64,000 bases of DNA, taken from NCBI GenBank assembly GCA_919902505.1, contig CAKKRE010000016.1, positions 124,001 to 188,000 on the forward strand, written 5' to 3'. Of the stretch, positions 44,616 through 53,410 are shown piece after piece. Numbering within the stretch: the first letter of the stretch is position 1; every line of letters starts with the position of its first letter. This stretch comes from Nitrospiraceae bacterium. Lineage in GTDB: Bacteria; Nitrospirota; Nitrospiria; Nitrospirales; Nitrospiraceae. Under the pieces are notes generated by a model, which made no database searches, was not told the DNA's origin, and saw only the letters and a program-made list of their open reading frames with translations. A program made the translations under genes and the position numbers.

Positions 44616-45080
44616 TTACAGGCTCTTTCCAAACTGGACTTGCCGCCACGCTTCGTAGAGCACCACCGCGACCGAGTTGGAGAGGTTGAGGCTGCGGCTT
44701 CCCGGCACCATCGGTACGCGCAGGCACTGCTGTTCAGGGACGCTGCCAAGAATCTCCGCCGGCAATCCACGGCTTTCCGGGCCAAAGACAAACGCATCGC
44801 CTTCGATGTAACGAACCAGATCGTACCGCTGTCTGCCCTTCGTGGATACGGCGAAAATTCGGCGCCCTTCCATGCGTGCTAGGCACTCGGCCCACCCCTC
44901 GTGCACCGTGATCGAGGCGAATTCGTGATAATCCAGTCCGGCTCGCAGCAACTGTTTGTCTTCCAGCGTAAAGCCCAACGGCTTGACCAGATGCAACGAG
45001 GCACCGGTGTTGGCGCAGAGACGGATGATGTTCCCCGTGTTCGGAGGAATTTCCGGCTGGTACAGAATCACGTTAAACAT
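44616..45080 (-). CDS. trmL: tRNA (cytidine/uridine-34 2'-O)-methyltransferase
   Basis: A 154-residue SPOUT-class methyltransferase that methylates the wobble base of tRNA-Leu. Motifs are YQPEIPPNTGNIIRLCANTG at the N-terminus, FGPESRGLP and the knotted C-terminal PMVPGSRSLNLSNSVAVVLY that binds S-adenosylmethionine. Length matches the family. It ends the region of the conflict cluster and marks the return to housekeeping genes. Confidence 0.93.
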   Translation of the reverse strand: MFNVILYQPEIPPNTGNIIRLCANTGASLHLVKPLGFTLEDKQLLRAGLDYHEFASITVHEGWAECLARMEGRRIFAVSTKGRQRYDLVRYIEGDAFVFGPESRGLPAEILGSVPEQQCLRVPMVPGSRSLNLSNSVAVVLYEAWRQVQFGKSL

Positions 45081-45154
45081 GAAGGCAGGGTCATGGGTAA
45101 CGGTGAGTGGCCGGCTTCAATGCGCGGCAGCAATCGGCGTAGTGGATCATGACG

Positions 45155-45182
45155 AAAACCTGGTCCGGAACTCCGGACCAGG
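45155..45182 (-). terminator. Rho-independent terminator of the ferritin-like gene
   Basis: Perfect ten-base arms CCTGGTCCGG and CCGGACCAGG around a four-base loop, followed on the minus strand by TTTTCGT, 27 bases after the stop codon of the ferritin-like gene. Confidence 0.75.
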
Positions 45183-45208
45183 CCTGTGCCGTCAGGCAGC
45201 GTGAATAG

Positions 45209-45664
45209 TTAGGACTTGAAGGCCTGCACATCGCCCGACTTGCGGAGCATCTTATTCACTTCGTCCAGATGCAGTTCTTCCCCGACGATCATCTCGCGGG
45301 CATACTCTTCCAACAACACGGACTTGCCCTCACTCAGTTTCAGCAATTCGTAATATGAGGCAACGGCGGCTTTCTCGTGCTCCAGACTCTCCCGCAGAAT
45401 ATCCCCCACATCATGCTTCTCCGTTTCGAGCAGGGTACCGATCTTCAACGAAGGATGGCCGCCCAATAGAGTCACCAGCTCACCGGCTTTGTGGGCATGG
45501 GCCAGACTCTCATCCGCATTGCCCTTCAGCCAGGACACAATCGGGATACGGTTGTACCCGTAGACCATCAGCGCGTAGTGCGTATACCGCACGACGCCTG
45601 CCAACTCATGTTCCATAATTCTGTTGAGAATCGCTACGGCTCGCTGTGTGTCTTGTTCGTTCAC
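45209..45664 (-). CDS. Ferritin-like (bacterioferritin-type) protein
   Basis: A 151-residue four-helix ferritin-like protein. Helix A has ILNRIMEHELAGVVRYTHYA, with the metal Glu; helix B has NADESLAHAHKAGELV (ESxxHA); helix C has ESLEHEKAAVASYYELL (ExxxH type) and helix D EEYAREMIVGEELHLDEV. These supply the di-iron ligands of the bacterioferritin/Dps-like superfamily. The GTG at 45664 is chosen because GGAGATC lies six bases upstream; the longer frame from 45706 adds a basic tail without a site. It may store or detoxify iron. Confidence 0.8.
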   Translation of the reverse strand: MNEQDTQRAVAILNRIMEHELAGVVRYTHYALMVYGYNRIPIVSWLKGNADESLAHAHKAGELVTLLGGHPSLKIGTLLETEKHDVGDILRESLEHEKAAVASYYELLKLSEGKSVLLEEYAREMIVGEELHLDEVNKMLRKSGDVQAFKS

Positions 45665-45721
45665 GTTGGATCTCCGATCAGGCAAGCAAACCCTGCCTCG
45701 TAACATGGTAAAAGAGCGCCG

Positions 45722-46813
45722 CTAGACGTTGAACCGGAAGTGCATCACGTCGCCGTCCTGCACCACGTACTCCTTCCCTTCCAGCCGCATCTTCCCTTTT
45801 TCCTTCGCCCCCGCTTCGCCTTTGCAGGCGATGAAGTCGTTGTAGCCGATCACTTCCGCGCGAATGAACCCCTTCTCGAAATCGCCGTGAATGACGCCGG
45901 CGGCCTGCGGCGCCGTATCGCCGATGTGAATCGTCCAGGCGCGGACTTCTTTCACGCCGGCGGTAAAATACGTCTGTAAGCCCAGGAGTTGGTATGCCGC
46001 GCGGATCAGTCGATTCAGCCCCGGTTCGGTCATGCCGATGTCGGCCAGGAATTCCCGCTTCTCTTCGTCTGAGAGCACCGCGATTTCGGACTCCAGTGCG
46101 GCGCAGATGGCGACGACCGGCGCCCCCTCGTGCGCAGCATATTCTTCCACCCGCGTCAGCAGCGGATTGTTGGCAAACCCTTTTTCAGCCACATTGGCCA
46201 CATACATCACAGGCTTCATCGTAAGCAGACACAAGGGCTTCAACAAGGCGCGCTGCGCCGGGTCGAGTTTCAAGGTGCGCGCCGGCTTCCCCTCGTTCAA
46301 ACAGGCAGCCACCTGCACCAGCAACTCGCCTAGCTTCGCGGCATCTTTATCGCCCGAGCGCACGAGCTTCACGTTCCGTTCCTGAGCTTTTTCCACCGTG
46401 GTGAGGTCGGCCAGCGCGAGTTCCGTCACAATGGTCGCGATGTCGGAAATCGGATCGACCTTCCCTGCCACGTGGACGACGTTGTCATCTTCAAAACAGC
46501 GCACGACATTCACAATCCCGTCGGTCTCGCGAATAGTGGCCAAAAACTGGTTGCCCAGGCCTTCCCCTTTCGAGGCTCCGGCCACTAACCCGGCGATGTC
46601 CACGAATTCGGTCGTCGCATACTGCATCCGCTGCGGCTTCACGATGTCCGCCAGCGCCTGCATCCGCGCATCCGGCACCTCCACAATGCCGATATTCGGC
46701 TCGATCGTGCAGAACGGATAGTTCTCGGCTGCGATCCCGGACTTGGTCAGCGCATTGAACAGGGTGGACTTGCCCACATTCGGCAGCCCGACGATTCCAC
46801 ATTTCACACTCAT
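45722..46813 (-). CDS. ychF: Redox-regulated/ribosome-associated ATPase YchF
   Basis: A 363-residue Obg-family P-loop protein. G1 is [15 protein letters not shown]3 [17 protein letters not shown], and the nucleotide-specificity motif reads NVAE instead of NKxD, which is why YchF binds ATP. The C-terminal TGS domain has [20 protein letters not shown] and [19 protein letters not shown]. Length is normal. The protein binds ribosomes in other bacteria. Confidence 0.95.
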   Translation of the reverse strand: MSVKCGIVGLPNVGKSTLFNALTKSGIAAENYPFCTIEPNIGIVEVPDARMQALADIVKPQRMQYATTEFVDIAGLVAGASKGEGLGNQFLATIRETDGIVNVVRCFEDDNVVHVAGKVDPISDIATIVTELALADLTTVEKAQERNVKLVRSGDKDAAKLGELLVQVAACLNEGKPARTLKLDPAQRALLKPLCLLTMKPVMYVANVAEKGFANNPLLTRVEEYAAHEGAPVVAICAALESEIAVLSDEEKREFLADIGMTEPGLNRLIRAAYQLLGLQTYFTAGVKEVRAWTIHIGDTAPQAAGVIHGDFEKGFIRAEVIGYNDFIACKGEAGAKEKGKMRLEGKEYVVQDGDVMHFRFNV

Positions 46814-47222
46814 GACGATCCCTTCCTAGTCAGCCCACTGTTGTTTCAGCCCTGTCGTTTCCCACCCCCTCACGGCTGGAGGGGGTGAGCACCGCGGAGG
46901 CGCATTCTACGTGTTCCAGGCCGGTCCGGTCCACTCCCGAGTGCCGGGATGAGGAGACTCGACGCGTACCTCAAGTTTAAGGCGCCATCCGCCGACATGG
47001 AGACGAGGGGAGCCTATGCGGCAAGAGGCGTGAACCAGCGCGACGAATACTGGATCAACAGCGTGAGCCACCGTCAAAGAATACGACACCGACATGACGC
47101 CGGGCCTGCAAGCCGAGTGGCAGCAAGCCTTGCACGCTGAGGTTCACTCCATCGTGATGCAGGGCACAACGACAGGCTCATCCATACAGGGGTGAGCGCC
47201 CGTGTTTCCCGGAGAATTCTTG
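46814..47222. other. Divergent intergenic region between ychF and the carbonic anhydrase
   Basis: About 410 bases. It holds a hairpin at 46862-46888 and no gene I can support. The short open frames lack ribosome sites. Confidence 0.45.
46862..46888. other. GC-rich hairpin upstream of ychF
   Basis: Arms CACCCCCTC and GAGGGGGTG around a seven-base loop, about 50 bases upstream of the ychF start. It may sit in the 5' leader of ychF. There is no adjacent T-run, so it is not called a terminator. Confidence 0.45.
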
Positions 47223-47921
47223 ATGCCTCGATCCTTGCCCCTCTCACTCAGCCTGAGCCTGAGCCTGAACCTGCTCCTCATCGGCATCACGCTGGTCGGC
47301 TGGGTAGCCCCCAACGTTCCCACCACATTTAATCCCCACGTCGCTGTGCCGACGATTGCCGCATCGGCACGCATTCATCCCCTGGCGGCGGTCATTGGAT
47401 CCGTGACTATCGGCGAGTTGATTTTCATCGCACCGGGCGCTTCGGTCCGCGGCGATGAAGGACAGAACATTTATGTCGGGGATCACAGTAACGTGCAGGA
47501 CGGGGTTGTCATGCATGGACTGGAAACGTTCGAAGGGGACCATGAATTGCCGGAGAACGAAGTGCAGGTCTCGGGCAGGACCTATTCCGTCTATATCGGC
47601 AAGCGCGTCTCACTGGCCCACCAATCGCAAGTACATGGACCAGCCAGAATCGGTGACGATACCTTCGTCGGCATGCAGGCCCTTGTTTTTCGCACCGAAC
47701 TCGGTGACCACGTGGTGGTCGAACCGGGCGCGAAGCTGATCGGGGTCAAAGTCGCTTCAGGCCGGTATGTGCCGGCGCTCACCCTCGTGACCACACAGGA
47801 ACAAGCCGATGCCCTCCCTCTGATCACCTCGGCCTACCCCTATCGTAATCTCAATGAGGGAGTCGTGACCGTGAATGTGCAGTTAGCCAAAGCAGGGCAG
47901 CCCAAACAGATCGGCCGTTAA
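47223..47921 (+). CDS. cam: Periplasmic gamma-class carbonic anhydrase, Cam type
   Basis: A 232-residue exported left-handed beta-helix enzyme that interconverts CO2 and bicarbonate. It follows the Cam layout closely: SVRGDEG (catalytic Glu), NVQDGVVMHGLE (zinc His and Glu), an acidic-loop insertion (EGDHELPENE), and SLAHQSQVHGPA with the other two zinc His. The acidic loop distinguishes Cam from the shorter CamH enzymes. An N-terminal leader exports it. The start at 47223 has CGGAGAA upstream. The leader contains a tandem AGCCTG repeat encoding SLSLSL. Confidence 0.9.
   Translation: MPRSLPLSLSLSLSLNLLLIGITLVGWVAPNVPTTFNPHVAVPTIAASARIHPLAAVIGSVTIGELIFIAPGASVRGDEGQNIYVGDHSNVQDGVVMHGLETFEGDHELPENEVQVSGRTYSVYIGKRVSLAHQSQVHGPARIGDDTFVGMQALVFRTELGDHVVVEPGAKLIGVKVASGRYVPALTLVTTQEQADALPLITSAYPYRNLNEGVVTVNVQLAKAGQPKQIGR
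47250..47273 (+). repeat. Hexanucleotide repeat in the carbonic anhydrase signal peptide
   Basis: Four tandem copies of AGCCTG (the last is AACCTG). They encode alternating Ser-Leu in the hydrophobic core of the signal peptide; slippage would change its length in steps of two residues without a frameshift. Confidence 0.7.
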
Positions 47922-48088
47922 CCCGGCTCACCATGACACAGCGGAACCGGCAGGCGTTCCCCTCGCGCCGGACCCTGACATCTCGCCCGGAAGTGACGTT
48001 GCCCTTCTGTCAGGGAGCCGTCCGGCCATGTCCCGCCATAGAGCGATCGAAGCACCGACAGCATGGGCCTGCCCCTTTCGCTCCGCCC

Positions 48089-49360
48089 CTATTTAGGGGT
48101 CGTGAGTGCATCCTGCGCCACGTGGCCAGCCATCGATTTCTCCTGGATATTATGCTGAATTTCCAGGGCGATCACGCGCGCCAATTGCTCCGCCGAGAGC
48201 GCGCCCATGGGCAGCCCCTGCGTGTCCGGATAAAACGGGTCATCGGGCGCAGCCGTTCGATAGGTATTCACCAAGATTGCGGCCGGCTGAATGCGTTGGT
48301 CGTGCCCTCCCACCACGACGGCCTTCTCCTCGGGGAGTACCCTGGTCCGAGTGGCCCAATCACGTTGATCAATGTTTACGAACGCGACAGTCCACACCTT
48401 CCCATTCAGCAAGCTTCTGACTGCCTTCGGCGTACGTTCCCAGAAGAACGTTTCCCTGACGATCTTCTGCAGAGCCTCACGAACCCGGATCTCATAGAGC
48501 TTGGTCGTCGAATCCGGATGAGTCGGCGCGAGCAATGCGGTGCTGCCGACTTCATAGTAGGACTGGCCGTCAAGGCTTCTCTGATCATCTACCGTTCGCA
48601 GATACGAGCCGAGTAGCTGCTGAAGGAGACGCACCCGCTCCTCCCCGGAGAGGGCCGCGATGTCCTGGTCCGTGCGAATCGGCGCCGACTTCAACGCTCG
48701 TTCACCTGCCACCATTTTTGACTTCGGCGCGGTGTCCGCCTTGCTGGCCACCCATTGAAATTCTCTTGCCAGCACCGGAGCCAGGGTATCGGGGTGATGC
48801 AGATACCCGTTCTCCTTCAGTGACGACGCGCTGATCAGCAGTGTGACTCGTCCCGGCTGTGTGGTTCGGGCGACGAGGAACGGAAATGCTTTTCCCTCGT
48901 CATTCACCACGGTCGTCTCAATTACGACCCTGGCCAGTGCCTCTTTCTTGAGGCTTTCATCGACACGCGGATAGTCGTTCCGATGTTGTAAGAGAACAGC
49001 GAACGCTTCTCTCACCGTTTCAAGGGCGGCGCTCCTGTCTGCCTGAGTCAGACCGGTCTCTTCTGCGGCATCGTTGCCTGGCTCCATGAAAATCTGAAAG
49101 GACGCGCCAGGAATCGAGTGCCCAGCTCCCACCGTGGTATGAGCCTCGCCATCCGGATGGCTTACGTGCCCTTGGTGGTTCGCATGAACCGCCGGCACGA
49201 ATAAGAGAGCGCACGCGACTGCACCGGCACCGATTGCCCATGACGCACCCCGGGACACCAGGATGATGAGACCCGCCCGGAGTAGAAGGGCAGTGGTACG
49301 CAGAACGCTCACCTGTCGACAATCGAGCACTGGCTCACTCTGTAGGCCGATCGTGTTCAT
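48089..49360 (-). CDS. Exported protein of unknown function, His-rich after the signal peptide
   Basis: 423 residues. The start at 49360 follows GGGGGATC. A long hydrophobic leader ends VHA-NH, and the mature protein opens with a His-rich stretch (NHQGHVSHPDGEAH) that could bind metal. The rest is soluble alpha/beta with blocks FPFLVARTTQPGRVTLLISA and VWTVAFVNIDQRDWATRTRV. I do not recognise a family. It lies 40 bases from the end of galE and may be cotranscribed with it. Confidence 0.6.
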   Translation of the reverse strand: MNTIGLQSEPVLDCRQVSVLRTTALLLRAGLIILVSRGASWAIGAGAVACALLFVPAVHANHQGHVSHPDGEAHTTVGAGHSIPGASFQIFMEPGNDAAEETGLTQADRSAALETVREAFAVLLQHRNDYPRVDESLKKEALARVVIETTVVNDEGKAFPFLVARTTQPGRVTLLISASSLKENGYLHHPDTLAPVLAREFQWVASKADTAPKSKMVAGERALKSAPIRTDQDIAALSGEERVRLLQQLLGSYLRTVDDQRSLDGQSYYEVGSTALLAPTHPDSTTKLYEIRVREALQKIVRETFFWERTPKAVRSLLNGKVWTVAFVNIDQRDWATRTRVLPEEKAVVVGGHDQRIQPAAILVNTYRTAAPDDPFYPDTQGLPMGALSAEQLARVIALEIQHNIQEKSMAGHVAQDALTTPK

Positions 49361-49401
49361 CCGAAGATCCCCCGACTCACAGCGCTCGCCCCGCTGAACC
49401 C

Positions 49402-50421
49402 TCAGCCCGCATACCCCTTTGGATTCGAACTTTGCCAACGCCAGGCATCGGCACACATCTCATTCAGCCCACGCGCGGCCTCCCACCCTAACGACTTCAA
49501 GGCTTGCTTGGGATCGGCATAACAGGAGGCCACGTCACCGGGCCTACGGGGAGCGACTTTGTAAGGAACCGGCTTTCCACTTGCGGCTTCAAACGCCCGC
49601 ACGATCTCCAACACGCTGTATCCATTCCCCGTCCCGAGATTCACCGTCAAACATTCGCCCGGACGGTCCAGCCGATCGAGCGTTTCCAGCGCCTTGAGAT
49701 GGCCCAGTGCCAGGTCCACCACATGAATATAATCCCGCACCCCGGTGCCGTCCGGCGTCGAATAATCGTTGCCCCACACGTTCAAACATTCCCGCCGCCC
49801 CACCGCCACCTGCGCCACGAACGGCAAGAGATTATTCGGCGTCCCCTGTGGATCCTCTCCGATCAGTCCGCTGGCATGCGCCCCGACAGGGTTGAAATAG
49901 CGGAGAATGCAGATTCGCCAGGAGGCATCACTGCGCTGAAGATCGCGCAAGACCTCCTCCACCATGAGCTTCGTTCTGCCGTAGGGATTCGTAGCCGACA
50001 ACGGATGGTCCTCCGTAAGCGGGAGACGCTGAGGATCGCCATAGACCGTAGCAGAGGAGCTGAACACCAGCTGCTTCACGCCGCACTCACCCATGGCGTC
50101 CAACAGTCGCAGTGACCCAACGACATTGTTGTCATAGTAGGCCAACGGCTGCTGCACCGACTCCCCCACCGCCTTCAGACCGGCGAAGTGAATCACCGCC
50201 GTCGCCCGGGACTCATGCAAGGCCGCCACCAGAGCTGCGCGATCACGGCAATCCCCGCGTATCAGGCGAACAGACTTTCCGGTAATCCGCTCCACGCGAG
50301 CCAACGATTCGGGATGGCTGTTGGAAAAGTTATCGAAGACCGTGACCGCACAGCCGGCGTTGAGCAATTCCACACAGGTGTGTGAACCGATATAGCCGGC
50401 ACCGCCGGTAACCAAAATCAT
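49402..50421 (-). CDS. galE: UDP-glucose 4-epimerase
   Basis: A 339-residue NAD-dependent epimerase of the short-chain dehydrogenase superfamily, interconverting UDP-glucose and UDP-galactose. The Rossmann motif is GGAGYIGSH, the catalytic residues lie in FSSSATVYG and YGRTK (Tyr-x3-Lys), and RYFNPVGAH is the substrate loop. The start at 50421 is favoured over the ATG two codons earlier because CGGAGG is then eight bases away. It supplies sugars for envelope polysaccharides; galM lies 5 kb away. Confidence 0.94.
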   Translation of the reverse strand: MILVTGGAGYIGSHTCVELLNAGCAVTVFDNFSNSHPESLARVERITGKSVRLIRGDCRDRAALVAALHESRATAVIHFAGLKAVGESVQQPLAYYDNNVVGSLRLLDAMGECGVKQLVFSSSATVYGDPQRLPLTEDHPLSATNPYGRTKLMVEEVLRDLQRSDASWRICILRYFNPVGAHASGLIGEDPQGTPNNLLPFVAQVAVGRRECLNVWGNDYSTPDGTGVRDYIHVVDLALGHLKALETLDRLDRPGECLTVNLGTGNGYSVLEIVRAFEAASGKPVPYKVAPRRPGDVASCYADPKQALKSLGWEAARGLNEMCADAWRWQSSNPKGYAG

Positions 50422-50618
50422 GAGCATCGCCTCCGATGGAATTTACAGCAGGAATAATTTGGCCCTGACCTACGATACACCGCGGACAATTTTCCCACAA
50501 TGGCGAACCCGCATTGCGCGCGCTGAATCCATCCACGACTCATGTCGACCCCGATCATGCGGGCTAGCGCTTCCCTGTCGCACTCCGCTACACTTCATGG
50601 ACTCGAACAGGACACCGC

Positions 50619-51479
50619 ATGCGGGACGAACGGACCACGAACTACTACGCCATCCTGGAACTCTCTCCCGGCGCGTCAGACGCGGAGATCAAACGAGCCT
50701 GGCATGAACACATGCAGGTCTGGCATCCCGATCGCTTTGTGCATTCGCCGACCCTGCACCGGAAGGCCGAGGCCCGCACGCAGCTGATCAACCAGGCCTA
50801 TCAAACCCTCAGCGACCCCGCAGCCCGCGCCCGGTACGACGCCGGCAGACAACATCCTTCCTCACCGACGCCACCTCCACGCCCCTCACCGACACCCCGT
50901 CCGCAAGCCGCTCCGCGACCGCGCCAGGAACTGCGCGGGCCACAAACGATGCTGAACGTCACCCGGTTCAGTCATCCCAAAATCATGGTGCCGGCCATCC
51001 ATATGCTGGTCGACAGCCGTGAACATCAGCCCTACGAATTCAAGGGACTCGTGCGCATCGCCGGAACGCTGAAACAGACGCTGCCGGCCGGTGACTATGC
51101 GATTGCGGAAGCCCCGGCTATTTTTTGCGTGGAACGCCGCCGCGTAGAGGAGTTCAACACCATCTTCTCCAACCCGTCCGACAATCGTCCGCGCTTTCTC
51201 CGTGAGCTCGAACCGCTTCTCGCGTACCCGCATCGCTTTCTGGTGATCGAAGGCACAATCCAGTACAACCGCGGCGGAGGGCGGCTCGGCCAATATCACC
51301 GCAACGGCATGGTGGATTTTCTGGATGCCCTGACGGCCAGATTCGGACTGCAGATCATCTATTCAGACAGTCGCGAAGATGCCGAGGAGCGTGTGGCGAA
51401 CCTGGCGGCGCTCCACTATGCCTACCATCTCGCCGAACAGCAGGGCCTCGGTCGCTGCCTCACGGAGAACGACGCCTAG
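50619..51479 (+). CDS. J-domain protein fused to an ERCC4-type nuclease domain
   Basis: 286 residues. Residues 8-75 are a J-domain with the HPD motif at 36-38. A proline-rich linker covers 81-103. From 125 the sequence LVDSREHQPYEF opens an ERCC4/XPF-type nuclease fold, with Asp132, Glu135, GDY at 158-160 and VERRRVEEF at 171-179 in place of the usual ERKxxxD, so the catalytic Lys is Arg. The J-domain would recruit an Hsp70. I do not recall this fusion as a described family. A Ycf46-like ATPase gene follows after 65 bases. A role in DNA repair or protein-DNA remodelling is speculative. Confidence 0.75.
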   Translation: MRDERTTNYYAILELSPGASDAEIKRAWHEHMQVWHPDRFVHSPTLHRKAEARTQLINQAYQTLSDPAARARYDAGRQHPSSPTPPPRPSPTPRPQAAPRPRQELRGPQTMLNVTRFSHPKIMVPAIHMLVDSREHQPYEFKGLVRIAGTLKQTLPAGDYAIAEAPAIFCVERRRVEEFNTIFSNPSDNRPRFLRELEPLLAYPHRFLVIEGTIQYNRGGGRLGQYHRNGMVDFLDALTARFGLQIIYSDSREDAEERVANLAALHYAYHLAEQQGLGRCLTENDA

Positions 51480-51544
51480 GCCGGAAGAAAACAAACACCC
51501 CTTTTCTTGGTCAGGCGAGTGCCTCGTGTTAGCATTTCACTCCT

Positions 51545-53107
51545 ATGGCGTTATCGACGAGCGTGCATGACCTCCGCACATTGATTCGCTCCTGCCACCC
51601 CCTGATCGTCATCGAGACGGTCGAAGAAGAGCGGGTGCTGGCCTTGCTCCAATCCGTGGCGGCGCAGGAACGCATGCCGCTGTTCGAATGGTCGATTACC
51701 AGGGGCCTCACCAGGCAGGACGATGGGCAAGCCATCAGCAAGATGACGGCCACCCCTCTGGCAGTCCTTCAACACCTCAACGGACTGACCGTAGAAGCCC
51801 TGTTCTGGCTCAAAGATCTTGCGCCGCACCTGCAGGACGCCGCCGTGGCCCGCCAGTTACGCGAAGTCAGTCATCACTTCGGCCGTTCTCGTACGACCTG
51901 TGTGCTCACCGGCCATCCCATCGTCCTTCCGTCCGACATCGAACAGATTGCGGTCCGGCTCGACCTGCAGCTGCCGGATCGTGATGAACTGCAGTCCATG
52001 CTCCACAGTGTGCTGCAGTCACTCGGCACGAGAACGTCGCCGCGCCGCCCCGGCTCCACCACCGTGATGCAGAGTATTCTTCACTCGCTCGCCGACTCCA
52101 AACCGACGCAGTCTGGCCCCTCGACACAGGAATGCGACGCCATCCTCCGCGCCTTGCAGGGATTGACGTTGCATCAAGCCCGACAGGTCATCACGCAATG
52201 CATCGTCGAGGACGGCAGACTGTCTGCTGCTGACGTACAGACCATCCTGAAACGCAAGGTCCAGGCGATCAAGGACGGCGGGTTGCTGGAATATTATCCC
52301 CTCGAAGACAACCGGTTCGAATTAGGCGGATTCGTGAATCTGAAATCCTGGCTGGAACGGGCGAAGGTGGGATTCACAGCAGAAGCCAAGGCGCTCAACC
52401 TGACGCCGCCGCGCGGCATCATGCTGGTAGGTGTGCCGGGCTGCGGCAAATCGCTCGCGGCAAAAGCCATTGCGCGCGAGTGGCAACTCCCGCTGCTCAA
52501 ACTCGATGCCGGGCGGCTCTTCGACAAATTCGTCGGCGAATCGGAGAAGAATTTCCGGAAGGCGATCGAAATGGCGGAATCCCTCTCGCCGATCGTGCTC
52601 TGGATCGATGAAATAGAGAAGGCGATGGTGGCCGGCGGCGGGAGCGGAGACGCCGATGCCGGATTGAGCCGCCGGCTCTTCGGCGCCTTTCTCACCTGGC
52701 TGCAGGAAAAGAAGCAGGAGGTATTCGTCGTCGCCACGGCAAACAACCTCGCCTCCCTCCCGCCGGAACTGCTGCGCAAAGGACGGTTCGACGAAATCTT
52801 CTTCGTGGACTTACCTGACGACCACGAACGGACCGCCATCTGGAAGATCCACCTGGCGCTCCGCAAACAGGACAGCGCGGGATTCGACCTCGAGAAAATC
52901 GTCAGCGCCAGTGATGGTTTCAGCGGCTCGGAAATCGAGCAGGCGGTCGTCGCCGCACTCTACCGGGCCTTACATTACAAGACCCCGCTGACGACCGATC
53001 TCTTGATTCAAGAATTGTCCAGCACCGTGCCGCTCTCGGTCACTCGCCACGAAGACATCGATCAGCTTCGAACCATGGCTCACGGCTGTTTCGTCAACGT
53101 GCGGTAA
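51545..53107 (+). CDS. AAA+ ATPase, Ycf46-like
   Basis: A 520-residue ATPase. The N-terminal 240 residues form the degenerate AAA-like half seen in Ycf46 proteins (starting LRTLIRSCHPLIVIETVEEE); the C-terminal half is a full AAA+ domain with Walker A GVPGCGKSLAAKA, Walker B IVLWIDEIEKA, sensor 1 ATANN and Arg-finger region LRKGRFDEIFFVDLP. Ycf46 is known from cyanobacteria and plastids, where it is linked to inorganic-carbon stress; function elsewhere is not known. It pairs with the J-domain/nuclease gene upstream, which suggests a chaperone-like machine. Confidence 0.85.
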   Translation: MALSTSVHDLRTLIRSCHPLIVIETVEEERVLALLQSVAAQERMPLFEWSITRGLTRQDDGQAISKMTATPLAVLQHLNGLTVEALFWLKDLAPHLQDAAVARQLREVSHHFGRSRTTCVLTGHPIVLPSDIEQIAVRLDLQLPDRDELQSMLHSVLQSLGTRTSPRRPGSTTVMQSILHSLADSKPTQSGPSTQECDAILRALQGLTLHQARQVITQCIVEDGRLSAADVQTILKRKVQAIKDGGLLEYYPLEDNRFELGGFVNLKSWLERAKVGFTAEAKALNLTPPRGIMLVGVPGCGKSLAAKAIAREWQLPLLKLDAGRLFDKFVGESEKNFRKAIEMAESLSPIVLWIDEIEKAMVAGGGSGDADAGLSRRLFGAFLTWLQEKKQEVFVVATANNLASLPPELLRKGRFDEIFFVDLPDDHERTAIWKIHLALRKQDSAGFDLEKIVSASDGFSGSEIEQAVVAALYRALHYKTPLTTDLLIQELSSTVPLSVTRHEDIDQLRTMAHGCFVNVR

Positions 53108-53410
53108 GCGGATTCGATTCCGCTCCGTTGAGACAACCGCTTCGGTGACTGCATTCACCGGCTGACCGGGACTCTCCCGACAGGATGCGCCTCGTGCCCG
53201 CCCACAGCCGGATCAGTCCGGGGCACCTCGCAGAGCCTGGCCATCGTACAGTAAGATAATCCATTGTGCCTGGGGCCGCTGAGGGCGACGAATCCTTCTC
53301 CCTCAGGATGCCTCTAATCGAATACAGGCAGGCTCGGAAACACCTCTATCTACCCGGTGTCTCGCCTGACAATGGAAGGGACTTGTTCATCTCAACCAGA
53401 GACTCACGTC
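53108..53410. other. Intergenic region before the TPR protein
   Basis: About 300 bases with no gene, repeat or clear promoter recognised. Confidence 0.4.

Noticed and set aside
45205-45215. Half of the MarR-type palindrome (ATAGTTAGGA) near the end of the ferritin-like gene
   Set aside because: The other arm is missing and the site lies at the 3' end of a gene, so it is probably chance.
46949-47140. 63-codon open frame upstream of the carbonic anhydrase
   Set aside because: No ribosome site, Arg/Ala-rich translation, no recognised motif.
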